DNA of 64,000 bases from positions 116,740 to 180,739 of the forward strand of contig NZ_JAUEQY010000025.1 of the NCBI RefSeq assembly GCF_030406325.1, given 5' to 3'. The notes under the pieces were generated by a model that saw only the letters and a list, made by a program, of their open reading frames with translations, was not told the origin of the DNA and made no database searches. Shown one piece after another: positions 35,990-44,903 of the stretch. Made by a program: the position numbers and the translations under genes. The stretch's first letter is position 1. Every line of letters begins with the position of its first letter. The DNA is from Actinomadura sp. DC4. Its GTDB lineage: Bacteria > Actinomycetota > Actinomycetes > Streptosporangiales > Streptosporangiaceae.

Positions 35990-37113
35990 CGGATCGCCCC
36001 CGCCCAGGCCGCGCGCAGTTCGTCGAGGTCGGCCATCTCGATCAGGGCGATGCCGGCCAGGCCGGGGCCGGGTGCCTCGGGACGCACCCGTACGCACACG
36101 ACCCGGTCGAACCGGCGACGCAGTGTCCCGGCCCGCGAGATCTGCCCGCGCGCCCCGGTGAGGACCACGAGCGACCCGCCCGCCCGTACGCGGCGGGCGA
36201 CGTCGAGCGCCTCGTGCGGCACGTCGTGCGCGCTGAGGCGGGCCAGGCGGTCCAGGATCAGTTCGATGTCGTGCCGCCCGCCCTTGGTCTCCACGAGCGG
36301 CCCGTCGCCGGTGAGGACGCGTACGGGGAAGCCGGCCCCGGCGGCGCCGGCCGCCACCGACGCGGCGGCGTCGACGGCGAGCTCGAAGTCGTCCGCGTCC
36401 GGGTAGGCGGCCTCGTTCGTGTCGATCACGATGGTCGTCTGCGGCAGGCTCGCGTCGACGAGCTGGCGGACCATGAGCGTGCCCGTACGGGCGCTGGAGC
36501 GCCAGTGGATGTGCCGCAGGTCGTCGCCGACGACGTACTCCCGCAGCGCGTGGAAGGTGACCGTCCCGGCGGGGGCCGTGTCGGTGGTCGGCCCCTCCAG
36601 GTGGTGGTTGCGGCCGGACGGCATGAGCGGGAGCGCGACCGTCCGCGGGCGCACGAGCAGGGTCTGGCGCTCTCCGTACTCCCGTACGCGCCGCGCGAGG
36701 CCGAACGGGTCGGCGCGCACGAGGCGGAGCGGGCCGACCGGGATCTCTCCCCGCCGGTCGGTGGGCAGCGCGTAGGTCACCGACTCGGTACGGCCCGGGC
36801 GCAGGCCGGGGACGTCGACCTCGATCGCCCCGGCGCCGCACGCGTCCTGGGCGCGCATCCCGGCGCGGCGGAGCCGGCCGGTGTTGGTGACGCTCAGCAC
36901 GCCGCGCGCGGACTCCCCGCGCGCGACCTTGAGCGGACTGATCTCCCGCCGGACGGTGAGCCGCGGCCGCGGCACCGTCCACAGCAGCGCCGTCACCACG
37001 GCCAGCACGCCGCCGACCGCCAGGACGACGGGTTCGGGGTAACCGAGCCAGGCGCCGGCGGCGTACACCACGACGGACGCCACGGCGATCCCCCAGCCGA
37101 GCCGCGTCAGCAC
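35986..37113 (-). CDS. DUF58 membrane protein (vWA-like)
   Basis: 375 residues from GTG 37113, two bases after the MoxR stop. Two N-terminal membrane helices (GWGIAVASVVVYAAGAW; VVLAVGGVLAVVTALLW), a beta domain (GVLSVTNTGRL), then the DUF58 core LREYVVGDDLRHIHWRSSARTG followed by a vWA-like half. DUF58 proteins are regular partners of MoxR ATPases in assembly or activation of membrane complexes. Confidence 0.9.
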   Translation of the reverse strand: MLTRLGWGIAVASVVVYAAGAWLGYPEPVVLAVGGVLAVVTALLWTVPRPRLTVRREISPLKVARGESARGVLSVTNTGRLRRAGMRAQDACGAGAIEVDVPGLRPGRTESVTYALPTDRRGEIPVGPLRLVRADPFGLARRVREYGERQTLLVRPRTVALPLMPSGRNHHLEGPTTDTAPAGTVTFHALREYVVGDDLRHIHWRSSARTGTLMVRQLVDASLPQTTIVIDTNEAAYPDADDFELAVDAAASVAAGAAGAGFPVRVLTGDGPLVETKGGRHDIELILDRLARLSAHDVPHEALDVARRVRAGGSLVVLTGARGQISRAGTLRRRFDRVVCVRVRPEAPGPGLAGIALIEMADLDELRAAWAGAIR

Positions 37114-37115
37114 GG

Positions 37116-38105
37116 TCAGACCCCGGCCGCCTGCGGGACGGGAACCCGGCCGAGCGCCTCGGCGACCAGCTCGGCCGCCGTACGGCCGCGCAGCTCCGCC
37201 TCCGGCGTCAGCATGAGCCGGTGCGCGATGACGTGCGTCGCGAGGGCCTTGATGTCCTCGGGCACCACGAACGAGCGGCCGGCCGCGGCGGCGCGGACCC
37301 GTACCGCCCGGAGCAGCGCGAGACTCGCACGCGGGCTCGCGCCGAGCCGGATGTCGGGATGCTGCCGGGTCGAGGCGACGATGTTCACGACGTAGTCGTA
37401 CAGCGGCGGCGCGACGTGGATCCGGCTCGCGAAGTCGATCATGTTCTTGACGTCGTCGCGGCCGGCCACCTTGGGCAGCTGCTCGACCAGCGGCCCGTTG
37501 GGCATGCCGGTCAGCACGGCGACCTCCGACGCGTGGTCGGGGTAGCCCATCGAGATCTTCATCAGGAACCGGTCGAGCTGCGCCTCGGGCAGGGGGTACG
37601 TCCCGTCCATGTCGACCGGGTTCTGCGTCGCGATGACCATGAACGGCCGCGGCACCGGCTGCGGGCGCCCGTCCACGGTCACCCGCCGCTCCTCCATGAC
37701 CTCCAGGAGCGCCGACTGCGTCTTGGGCGAGCCACGGTTGATCTCGTCGGCGACGACGATGTTGGCGAAGATCGGGCCCGGGTGGAACTCGAACTTGCTC
37801 GTCGCCTGGTTGAAGATCGACACACCGGTGACGTCGGACGGCAGCAGGTCGGGCGTGAACTGGATGCGCGTCCACTGCGCGTCGACGCTCGCCGCGACCG
37901 TACGGGCCAGGGTGGTCTTACCGACCCCGGGCACGTCCTCGAGCAGCAGGTGCCCCTCGCTGAGCAGGCACAACATCGAGAGCTCGACGTTCTCCCGCTT
38001 GCCCCGGATGACCCGTTCCATATTGCCGACGAGCGCGCCGAACAGCCGTGCGAACTGTGCCGCCAAAGCCTCCGCGTCAGGCGCCCCGTACGCCTCCGCC
38101 GTCAT
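37116..38105 (-). CDS. MoxR-type AAA+ ATPase
   Basis: 329 residues from ATG 38105, sharing one base with the stop of the FN3 gene (TGATG). Walker A is in EDVPGVGKTTLAR, Walker B in NIVVADEINRGSP, sensor 1 in MVIATQNPVDMDGTYPLPEAQLDRF. Chaperone-like AAA+ proteins of this type work with DUF58/vWA proteins. Cytoplasmic. Confidence 0.95.
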   Translation of the reverse strand: MTAEAYGAPDAEALAAQFARLFGALVGNMERVIRGKRENVELSMLCLLSEGHLLLEDVPGVGKTTLARTVAASVDAQWTRIQFTPDLLPSDVTGVSIFNQATSKFEFHPGPIFANIVVADEINRGSPKTQSALLEVMEERRVTVDGRPQPVPRPFMVIATQNPVDMDGTYPLPEAQLDRFLMKISMGYPDHASEVAVLTGMPNGPLVEQLPKVAGRDDVKNMIDFASRIHVAPPLYDYVVNIVASTRQHPDIRLGASPRASLALLRAVRVRAAAAGRSFVVPEDIKALATHVIAHRLMLTPEAELRGRTAAELVAEALGRVPVPQAAGV

Positions 38106-40252
38106 CAACACTCCCAGATGGTGGGACCGGCCAGCTCCTGCCACGGACTGTGCGGCGTGTTGGGGAGGTAGCCGATCATGTAGCCGACGTTTCCGTTGTG
38201 GCTCAGGTAGTCGTACAGCTTGCCGCTGAACGCCGCCTCGCCGTTCGGGTGGTTGTACTGCGCGCCGATCTTCTGGCACCGGACCTGGACGCTCTGGCCG
38301 TTGGCGTCCAGGATCGACTCGACCTGGCCGCTGCCCGACGCGGCCTGGGACCAGATGTAGCTGTGGTCGTACTCGGTGCCGCCGTTGTGGATCACGTAGG
38401 TGCTGTACGGGCCGGCGAGGGTCCTCGTCGCGCTGCCGGTCCGGCGGCCTGCGGGGTTCACGGCGGTGACCTGGATCGTGTACGAGCCGTTCTTGGAGAT
38501 CTGCGCGTACGTCACCGACGTCCCGGAGTAGTTGGCGCTGGTGGCGGTCTTGGCCCCGGTCACCTGCACGTCGTAGGTGATCTTCTTGGCGCCGGCGTTG
38601 GGCGGAGCCTGCCAGCTCGCCCGCAGGCCCTGCTGCGTGGCGGTGCCGGTGATGTTGCTGGGCGTGTCCGGCTCGGTGCACGACAGGGCGGGCGGCGTGT
38701 ACGCGGAGTCGACCTCCGAGGCGTGGTCCTTGTTCTGGTACAGCGCGGCCACCGCGAACTGGTACTCCGAGCCGCAGACGCCGCCGTTGACGGTGAAGGT
38801 GTAGTCGGGCCCGGTCGGCTGGATCTGGTCGGGCGTGGCCGTCAGGCCCTCCGGCAGCAGCAGCTTGAAGCCGGTGGTCTCACCGCCGCCGCCCGGCTCG
38901 AAGTCGACCTTGATGGTGCCGTCCGGCTGCGCCGTCGCCCGCAGGTTGGCGGGCGCGCCCGGCGGGGTGACCTTCGGCGGGTCGGGCTTGTGCGTGGGGG
39001 GCGCCTTCGGGGTCCTGGTGGGCGTGGGCGTCGACTTCGGGTGACCGCCGCCGGACCCTCCGCCGGGCGCGGGCCGGCCCCGGTCGCCGCCCGGGTCGAC
39101 CGCCTTCGGAATGGGGTTGTTCTGGCTGCCCGGTACGTCGGGGGTGTACTTCTGGATCGGCTTGTGCGCGCCGGACCCGTCGATCACGACGGCCTTGGCG
39201 CTCTCCGGGCCGTTGACCCACAGCAGCCCGTCCTTGACGAACGCGTCGAGCTGGCCGGGCCGCCCGGTGACCGGGACCTGCTGCTCCATGCGGTTGGTCG
39301 CCGAGTCGTACACGAGGAGGCTGCCCGTGCTCTGGTCGGGGATGTAGACCTTCTGGCCGAGCGCCTGCGGCGCGGCCAGCCGGTGCCGCGGCGGCAGCTT
39401 CAGCGCGACGCTGCTGATCGAGCCGCTGCCGGCATTGAGCACGATGAGCGAACCGCCCGCGAGCAACGGGACGAGCTGGCCGTCCGTGCTGGTCGGTGCG
39501 AGCACCGAGCCCTTGGGCGCCTGCGCGACGGACGAGGGCAGCCGGACCTTCACCTGGATGCCGTCCTTGCCCAGGATGACGCTCTGCGCGGAGGTGAAGT
39601 CGGTGATCACCGCCGAGCCGGCGGCGATGGTGAGCGCGAGGTCGTCACCGGCACTCCCGATGGCGACCGGCCGGGCGGCGAACCCGCTCCGTACGGGCGC
39701 GGCCTGGCCGTTGGTGGGGACCGGGACCCAGAGGACGGAGGTCGCGTCGATGGCCGCGGCGCCGAGCGGGCTGGTGAGGCTGAGCGGCCCGCCGAGTGTG
39801 GCGAGGGTCATCGGGTCGAGCCGCTGGACGCTGCCCTTCTTCTGGTCCAGCGCGTACGCGGAACCGGCGGCGGACACGACCTGCATGCCCGCGGCGCCGC
39901 GGTAGCCGGCGCCCTGGACGACGTTGAGGTGGGCGGGGTCGACGCGGCTGACCACACCGGTCACCTCGTCGACGATGAGCACCACTCCGCCCTGCTGGAT
40001 CACCTTCATCGGGTGACCGGTCGAACCGGACAGCGTGACCTTGCCGTCCACCTTGCCCGACAGGCCGTTGACGTGGACCAGCTCGCCCTTCTCCGTCGAG
40101 GTCAGCCAGCCGCCGACGTCCGCGAGGTGGTACTTCGCGCTGGCCATCCCGACCCCGAAGACAACGGCCGCGGCGCAGAGCACGCCGACGACACCGATCG
40201 CGATATGTCCCGTCATCCGATCACGACGGAAGAACCTGCGCTCCCCGCTCAC
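38105..40252 (-). CDS. Membrane-anchored protein with beta-propeller-like region and two FN3 domains
   Basis: 715 residues. One N-terminal membrane helix (IAIGVVGVLCAAAVVFGVGM), then a region of repeated short strands about 50-370 that looks like a beta-propeller, a Pro/Thr/Gly linker ([20 protein letters not shown]), two FN3 domains (APANLRATAQPDG; TPSNITGTATQQG) and a C-terminal Cys-containing domain. It is the first gene of the operon with MoxR, DUF58 and the transglutaminase-fold protein, and its outer domains may be what they handle. The 220 bases upstream (40253-40472) should hold the promoter; I could not place it. Confidence 0.82.
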   Translation of the reverse strand: MSGERRFFRRDRMTGHIAIGVVGVLCAAAVVFGVGMASAKYHLADVGGWLTSTEKGELVHVNGLSGKVDGKVTLSGSTGHPMKVIQQGGVVLIVDEVTGVVSRVDPAHLNVVQGAGYRGAAGMQVVSAAGSAYALDQKKGSVQRLDPMTLATLGGPLSLTSPLGAAAIDATSVLWVPVPTNGQAAPVRSGFAARPVAIGSAGDDLALTIAAGSAVITDFTSAQSVILGKDGIQVKVRLPSSVAQAPKGSVLAPTSTDGQLVPLLAGGSLIVLNAGSGSISSVALKLPPRHRLAAPQALGQKVYIPDQSTGSLLVYDSATNRMEQQVPVTGRPGQLDAFVKDGLLWVNGPESAKAVVIDGSGAHKPIQKYTPDVPGSQNNPIPKAVDPGGDRGRPAPGGGSGGGHPKSTPTPTRTPKAPPTHKPDPPKVTPPGAPANLRATAQPDGTIKVDFEPGGGGETTGFKLLLPEGLTATPDQIQPTGPDYTFTVNGGVCGSEYQFAVAALYQNKDHASEVDSAYTPPALSCTEPDTPSNITGTATQQGLRASWQAPPNAGAKKITYDVQVTGAKTATSANYSGTSVTYAQISKNGSYTIQVTAVNPAGRRTGSATRTLAGPYSTYVIHNGGTEYDHSYIWSQAASGSGQVESILDANGQSVQVRCQKIGAQYNHPNGEAAFSGKLYDYLSHNGNVGYMIGYLPNTPHSPWQELAGPTIWEC

Positions 40253-40472
40253 CGTTTCGCCTACCTCCCGCGTCGCGTCACGGCCCTAAGGGCTGGGACC
40301 TAATGAGTGACGCAAGGGTCACCTTAATGTGTCGAAGCCGCCTAAATGACGCGTGTGCCTAATTGGTGACACACTTCTCTGACCTGCCACTCGGCGTTAC
40401 TTTTGCGACCTGTATCGTCACTTGCTTCGGCACCGCTTTGACGTGGGCCAACGGTGTCCGGTTCCCGTGTTC

Positions 40473-41171
40473 TCAGTCGACGACGCAGCCGAAGACGTCG
40501 GACAGCCCGGACCGCCCCTTCTCGGTGAGGACGAGGGAGCGGCGGGACGTACCGCGCTCGAACCAGCCCAGGTCGACGAGCCCGGCCGTGACCGCGGCGC
40601 CGAGCGCGCCGTTCAGATGAGGACGCCGCTCGGTCCAGTCGAGACAGTGCCCGGCGAACCTCCGCCGCGAGCCGCGTACGGCATCGACGTCGACGCCGAT
40701 CTGCTCAAGCCGCTCTCGGCCCTTCTCCGTGACGTCGTACGCGTCTTCCTCGTGGCGCTCGATCAGCCCGCGCCCGAGCATCGCGTCGAAGAGCGCGGCC
40801 CCGGCCCGGCCCGCGAGATGGTCGTAACAGGTACGGGCCTGCGCGAGCGCGGCCGCCTGCCGCGACTGCCGCAGGCTGCACACCCGTACCGGCGGACTGA
40901 TCACACTGAGCGCCTCGATCACCGCGGCCACCTCGGCCCCGTTGAGCCGGTAGTACCGGTGACGCCCCTGCTTCACCACGGTCACCAGGCCCCCGTCCAA
41001 CAACTTGGCGAGGTGCGAACTGGCCGTGGCGGCACTGACCCCGGCCGTACGGGCGAGCTCTCCGGCGGCGAGGGGCCGCCCGTCGAGCAGAACGGTGAGC
41101 ATGACCGCCCGCGTACGGTCCGCGAGCAGCGCGGCGACGGGGGCGATGTCGGAGCCGAAGGGTTCGGACAT
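40473..41171 (-). CDS. ArsR-type winged-helix regulator
   Basis: 232 residues. The ArsR helix-turn-helix is at about 10-85 (ADRTRAVMLTVLLDGRPLAAGELARTAG, SSHLAKLLDGGLV, GRHRYYRLNG). A longer C-terminal part has a second wing-like helical domain (DVTEKGRERLEQIGVD). No metal-binding Cys cluster of ArsR/SmtB sensors is seen, so the signal is unknown. Confidence 0.88.
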   Translation of the reverse strand: MSEPFGSDIAPVAALLADRTRAVMLTVLLDGRPLAAGELARTAGVSAATASSHLAKLLDGGLVTVVKQGRHRYYRLNGAEVAAVIEALSVISPPVRVCSLRQSRQAAALAQARTCYDHLAGRAGAALFDAMLGRGLIERHEEDAYDVTEKGRERLEQIGVDVDAVRGSRRRFAGHCLDWTERRPHLNGALGAAVTAGLVDLGWFERGTSRRSLVLTEKGRSGLSDVFGCVVD

Positions 41172-41239
41172 GTCTTGACGTTACGCCCACGACGCTTCGG
41201 CGCCGGTCGAAGTACGGCCACGCCTGAGCTGTTATCGAG

Positions 41240-41269
41240 TTGGGGGTTGGGCTGAGTATCCGCTAGTGT
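41240..41269 (+). promoter_or_regulatory. Probable promoter of the tRNA cluster
   Basis: TTGGGG (41240-41245), 18 bases, TAGTGT (41264-41269), about 40 bases before tRNA-Gly. Reasonable vegetative-type boxes with normal spacing. Confidence 0.45.
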
Positions 41270-41309
41270 TTGGCGTGTCGCCAGGGGGGTTCGACCTCCA
41301 GGGCAACAC

Positions 41310-41382
41310 GCGGACGTGGCTCAGCTGGTAGAGCATCACCTTGCCAAGGTGAGGGTCGCGGGTTCGAATCCCGTCGTCCGCT
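41310..41382 (+). tRNA. tRNA-Gly (GCC)
   Basis: Acceptor GCGGACG pairs with CGTCCGC. The anticodon arm TCACC-TTGCCAA-GGTGA gives GCC. T-loop GGGTTCGAATCCC. No encoded CCA. Confidence 0.97.
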
Positions 41383-41410
41383 CGGAGAGGTCTAGTCGAA
41401 GGCCTCACTC

Positions 41411-41481
41411 GGTGGAGTGGCCGAGAGGCGAGGCAACGGCCTGCAAAGCCGTGTACACGGGTTCAAATCCCGTCTCCACCT
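41411..41481 (+). tRNA. tRNA-Cys (GCA)
   Basis: Acceptor GGTGGAG pairs with CTCCACC. The anticodon arm ACGGC-CTGCAAA-GCCGT gives GCA. T-loop GGGTTCAAATCCC. No encoded CCA. Confidence 0.97.
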
Positions 41482-41500
41482 CTGAAGCACTCAGCTTCGA

Positions 41501-41575
41501 GGGCGATTAGCTCAGTGGGAGAGCGCTACCTTGACACGGTAGAGGTCACTGGTTCAATCCCAGTATCGCCCACCA
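41501..41575 (+). tRNA. tRNA-Val (GAC), 3' half within a 143-bp direct repeat
   Basis: Acceptor GGGCGAT pairs with ATCGCCC; anticodon arm CTACC-TTGACAC-GGTAG gives GAC. Unlike the other three tRNAs here, CCA follows directly at 41573-41575. From 41531, inside the anticodon loop, the sequence recurs exactly at 53796, as expected when an element integrates at a tRNA 3' end and restores it. Confidence 0.96.
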
Positions 41576-41673
41576 CATATCCCCAGGTCAGACCATGTGT
41601 CTGGTCTGGGGATTCGTCGTTTCGGTGCAGTTGGGCGCAGGATCGGGAGCAAATCGGGAGCAGACTGCTCCAC
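41531..41673 (+). repeat. att-like direct repeat, left copy
   Basis: 143 bases identical to 53796-53938, beginning in the anticodon loop of tRNA-Val(GAC) and running 98 bases past the encoded CCA. Candidate attL of the island. Confidence 0.85.
41581..41611 (+). terminator. Hairpin terminator after the tRNA cluster
   Basis: CCCCAGGTCAGAC and GTCTGGTCTGGGG form an imperfect stem around a short loop, right after tRNA-Val. The same hairpin is in the second repeat copy at 53846-53876. Confidence 0.7.
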
Positions 41674-41746
41674 AGGGTGTGGGACACAACCCTGTGCCGT
41701 GCCAGAACTCATCGTCGAGCTCTTACCTGGGCTTTCACGTTGATCG

Positions 41747-42444
41747 TTAGGCGGCCCTTCGATGCTCGTGGATCAGGCCCGCGGCGATAGTGCGGCGCTT
41801 GATCACAGCCGTGAGGTCGATCGGCTCGTCGGGGTCATGCAGCGGTGGTCTTTGGTCGCGGGACCGGTGAGCCCGATGGGCGTTGTAGTGCCGCTCGTAG
41901 TCGGTCAGCACCCGCCGCAGGTGCTGTACGCCGTAGGTCAGCAGGTGGTCGAGGCATTGCGCCGCAATGTGCCCACGAATCGTTCGGCGTAGGAGTTCGC
42001 ACGAGGCGATCGTGGCGGTGTCTTGATGATCCGTATGCCGCTGCTGGTGAGGACCTCGTCGAAGGTCAGGGAGAACTTGCCGTCGCGGTCTCTGATCAAG
42101 AATGTGAACTGGTCGACGCGCTCCCCCAGGTCCATCAGCAGGTTCCGTGCCTGCTGGGCCGTCCAGGCACCAGTCGGGTTCGCGGTCACGCCCTGGATAT
42201 GGACTCGGCGTGTCTGAATCTCCATGACGAAGAACACGTACAAGCGCTTGAGGAACACGCTATCGACGTGGGCGAAGGCGCCTCTCCACGAGATCAAAGG
42301 CATCAGGATTCCAGCAAACCGACTCCACCGAAGCCGGGGTACATCAGCACCACCGGCAAGCCGCACAGGCACCTCAACACGCGGTAGACGAGCGATCACA
42401 GCACCCCAGCGATGGGGCCAGCCACAGCGCTGATCCTGCAGCAC
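41747..42444 (-). pseudogene. DDE transposase remnant (3' part, frameshifted)
   Basis: The rve integrase core is visible (RRVHIQGVTANPTGAW, FLIRDRDGKF, PRANSYAERFVGTLRRN), then a frameshift near 41960. In the next frame the typical ending continues (LRRVLTDYERHYNAHRAHRS to GLIHEH). The 5' half is absent. Same broad family as the transposases at 50.4 and 54 kb. Confidence 0.85.
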
Positions 42445-42497
42445 GACCCCAGGTCACAGCACAAGACCGAGTTTCCGAGCGGCACACGGTCGGGGGG

Positions 42498-44903
42498 TCA
42501 GGCCGGGCTGGTCTCGGTCTCCGAGATCGTGATGGTTCGGCTGATCAATCTCGCGTACAGCTGCGGTTCGTCGACGTCCTGTAGCCATTCCCGCCAGACA
42601 TCCGTTCCTCCACCGACGATGAGCAGTATCGCTCTCGGTGGTGCCTGGCGGGTCGGTACGAGGAGGACCTCCATGGCGTTCTGGTCCATCTTGCTCGGGG
42701 CCGGGCCACCGCCCGGGTGCGTGTGCCACATGCCGACGAAGCGGATGCGGCCGTCCCCGGCCAGGCGGTAGTCAGCGACTAGCTGTTCCACGCCTTGCAG
42801 GCCGTGGCTGAAGCGATGCGTGGATCGCTCGCTGTCGGGCGGCGGGCTCTCGGCGTAAGTGACGTAGACCACGCGGCAGGCGTCGTCGATCCGGCCGAGT
42901 AGCATTCCGCCGGTCTCGATCGTCGGGCCGTGCGTCTGTGCCGTGGTCAGCGCCTCACATCGCATGGTCTCCAGTGCCTCCGGTGTAATGCGAATCTGGT
43001 AGCCGGTGTCCGGGTCGTTCACGAGCTTGTCGTTCGGCCACTCCAGGCACTCCGCGGACGGGACGGGCTCGGCCGGCGTCGGGAGGCGCGCCACATACGC
43101 TGAGCGGGGTGTGATCGGGGCGCCCAAGGCATGGGCGCGAAGCGTCGCGACCCCCCAGCCGAACAACTGCCCCGCCAACGCCGCCACCTCATAGTCGGCA
43201 CCGCTGAAGGTGGGTTCGGAACAGCCGGGCTCTGGCTGGAACGGGGCACGGCCGTTCGGATCACCGGCGCCGAAGAAGTCCTTGGCGACGTCACGTAGAT
43301 CGGGATCTAGGGCGGCCGCGTCTCCCAGCCGGTGGAGGATGTCGCTGCCCGCGCCCGTCGCCCCGGGTAAGGCGAGTGTGGCAACGCCGCGTTCGCAGTC
43401 GTGGCCGACACCGACCGAGAGAATCGGCGGCCACGGCTCCTCACTCCGGTGGCGCAACGCCTCTATACGGGCGGCGACCGCCTGGCTCGCCGTCGCGTCG
43501 ATGACGAGGTCGATCTTCGGCCAGGCACGCGGTTCATCCAGCAGCGTCCGCAAGATGTCGCCGCGGACCGGTTCTACGTCGAGATCGTGCCGGATCTCCA
43601 AGAGCCGTGCCGCGAGTGCTGCGGCCTTGAGGATGCCGACGTCACGGTCCACGTACGGCTGCCGGACCAGGACCCCGGCGGTCACGATGTCGCTGTCGGC
43701 GAGCGTGATCCCTGCGACGCCGGCGCGAACGCAGTGCTCCGCGATGCGGGCGCCCAGAGCGCCGCATCCGAGCAGGAGTACGCGCCGGTCGCGGAGCCAC
43801 CGCGCGGGCCTGTCATGGTCCCGCCGGAGGACGACGCTCGGCCGTTGGTCGTGCACGCTGGCCCAGCTGACCTCGGCCGAGTCGATCCATCGCGTGAATG
43901 CGGCGTCGAGCTGTCGTCGTCTCGCGAGGACCTCGGGGTCCTCGCTGATACGCGGCAGGATCGCCGTGACGGCCTGATACGCCTCGCGCTCGTTGAGGCG
44001 CCACGCCGCCAGATGGGTGAAGCATTCGATCTCCCCGGCGAGCCCCAGCATCGGGGCGCCGATGAACGCGTGAAGCGGTGTCGGCGGCCGGGAGTCCGCG
44101 AAACCCCGGGAATTGATCCACGCCGCTAGGCCGAGCTCACTGACCAGGACGTTCTCCGGCACGCCGCGCTCGGCGAGCGCCGCCACGAGATCGGCCACGG
44201 TCCGCGGGAACTCGAAGTCGAGCGGTGTGGGGAGCACGATGACCGGCCCCACCGTGACCCGGCTGTCTCTTCCGCGTACGGCTGCGGCGACGACACGGCG
44301 GAAGAGCCGACGCGCGGCCTCGTCGTCGAAGCCGGCGCCGTCCTGCCAGTCGACGACGTCCGTGCGGTACGGACCCGTCGCATGAAGGAGGGCCTGGCCG
44401 ACCCACGGCCTGCCGCTCGGCAGATCGGGCAGTTCCGCAGCGATGACCACGTGCCCGGCCTCCCGGACCGGGTACACCAGCGGCGGATGCGGCGGAAGGC
44501 CGACCGGTTCCAGGGCGCCATGGGCGGCGCGGACGTACCACTCGTCGAGTCGCTCGATGAAGCCGAACATGCCCTGCGCGGGATCCCAATCGTCCGCGCC
44601 GAGGTACAGGCAGATGACTCGCCCCCACAGGACGTGGGGCAGGCCCGCGAACCTCGAGTGTCGCACCATCGCCACCGGAGCGACGTACGGAAAGTTGTCC
44701 GGTATCACGATGGTCACGTACTCGCGCGGCTTGAGGCGTCGCTCCTTCGCGTCGACACTGACGCGCATGTAGTCGAGGATGACCTCGACTTTCAGCCAGC
44801 CGTGCTCCGGCTTCCGCGCGCGGTTCGCGATGACCATTGCGTTCGGGTCGGCGTCATGGATCCGCTGGAGCTCCTCCATGGCCTGCCGGTGCCCAGCGGT
44901 CAC
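42498..44903 (-). CDS. E2-E1-JAB fusion: ubiquitin-like conjugation and deconjugation in one protein
   Basis: 801 residues from GTG 44903, overlapping the NB-ARC stop as GTGA. Residues 1-125: E2 (UBC) fold, catalytic Cys98 in GRVICLYLGADDWDP. 125-360: linker domain. 365-600: ThiF/E1 adenylation domain with GCGALG 379-384, Asp403 and Asp405 in LADSDIV, VRQ, and Lys426; Cys561 in EPGCSEPTFSG is a candidate E1 cysteine. 655-775: JAB/MPN metalloprotease with Glu663 and a perfect H727-x-H729-x7-S737-x2-D740 motif. These are the activities of Cap2 plus Cap3 of CBASS, or of Bil systems, in one chain. No free ubiquitin-like gene is seen, so the modifier or target may be its operon partners. Confidence 0.92.
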   Translation of the reverse strand: MTAGHRQAMEELQRIHDADPNAMVIANRARKPEHGWLKVEVILDYMRVSVDAKERRLKPREYVTIVIPDNFPYVAPVAMVRHSRFAGLPHVLWGRVICLYLGADDWDPAQGMFGFIERLDEWYVRAAHGALEPVGLPPHPPLVYPVREAGHVVIAAELPDLPSGRPWVGQALLHATGPYRTDVVDWQDGAGFDDEAARRLFRRVVAAAVRGRDSRVTVGPVIVLPTPLDFEFPRTVADLVAALAERGVPENVLVSELGLAAWINSRGFADSRPPTPLHAFIGAPMLGLAGEIECFTHLAAWRLNEREAYQAVTAILPRISEDPEVLARRRQLDAAFTRWIDSAEVSWASVHDQRPSVVLRRDHDRPARWLRDRRVLLLGCGALGARIAEHCVRAGVAGITLADSDIVTAGVLVRQPYVDRDVGILKAAALAARLLEIRHDLDVEPVRGDILRTLLDEPRAWPKIDLVIDATASQAVAARIEALRHRSEEPWPPILSVGVGHDCERGVATLALPGATGAGSDILHRLGDAAALDPDLRDVAKDFFGAGDPNGRAPFQPEPGCSEPTFSGADYEVAALAGQLFGWGVATLRAHALGAPITPRSAYVARLPTPAEPVPSAECLEWPNDKLVNDPDTGYQIRITPEALETMRCEALTTAQTHGPTIETGGMLLGRIDDACRVVYVTYAESPPPDSERSTHRFSHGLQGVEQLVADYRLAGDGRIRFVGMWHTHPGGGPAPSKMDQNAMEVLLVPTRQAPPRAILLIVGGGTDVWREWLQDVDEPQLYARLISRTITISETETSPA

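Noticed and set aside
38048..40303. 751-codon plus-strand frame opposite the FN3 gene
   Set aside because: Shadow: no recognisable domain, and the minus frame has a membrane helix and two FN3 domains.
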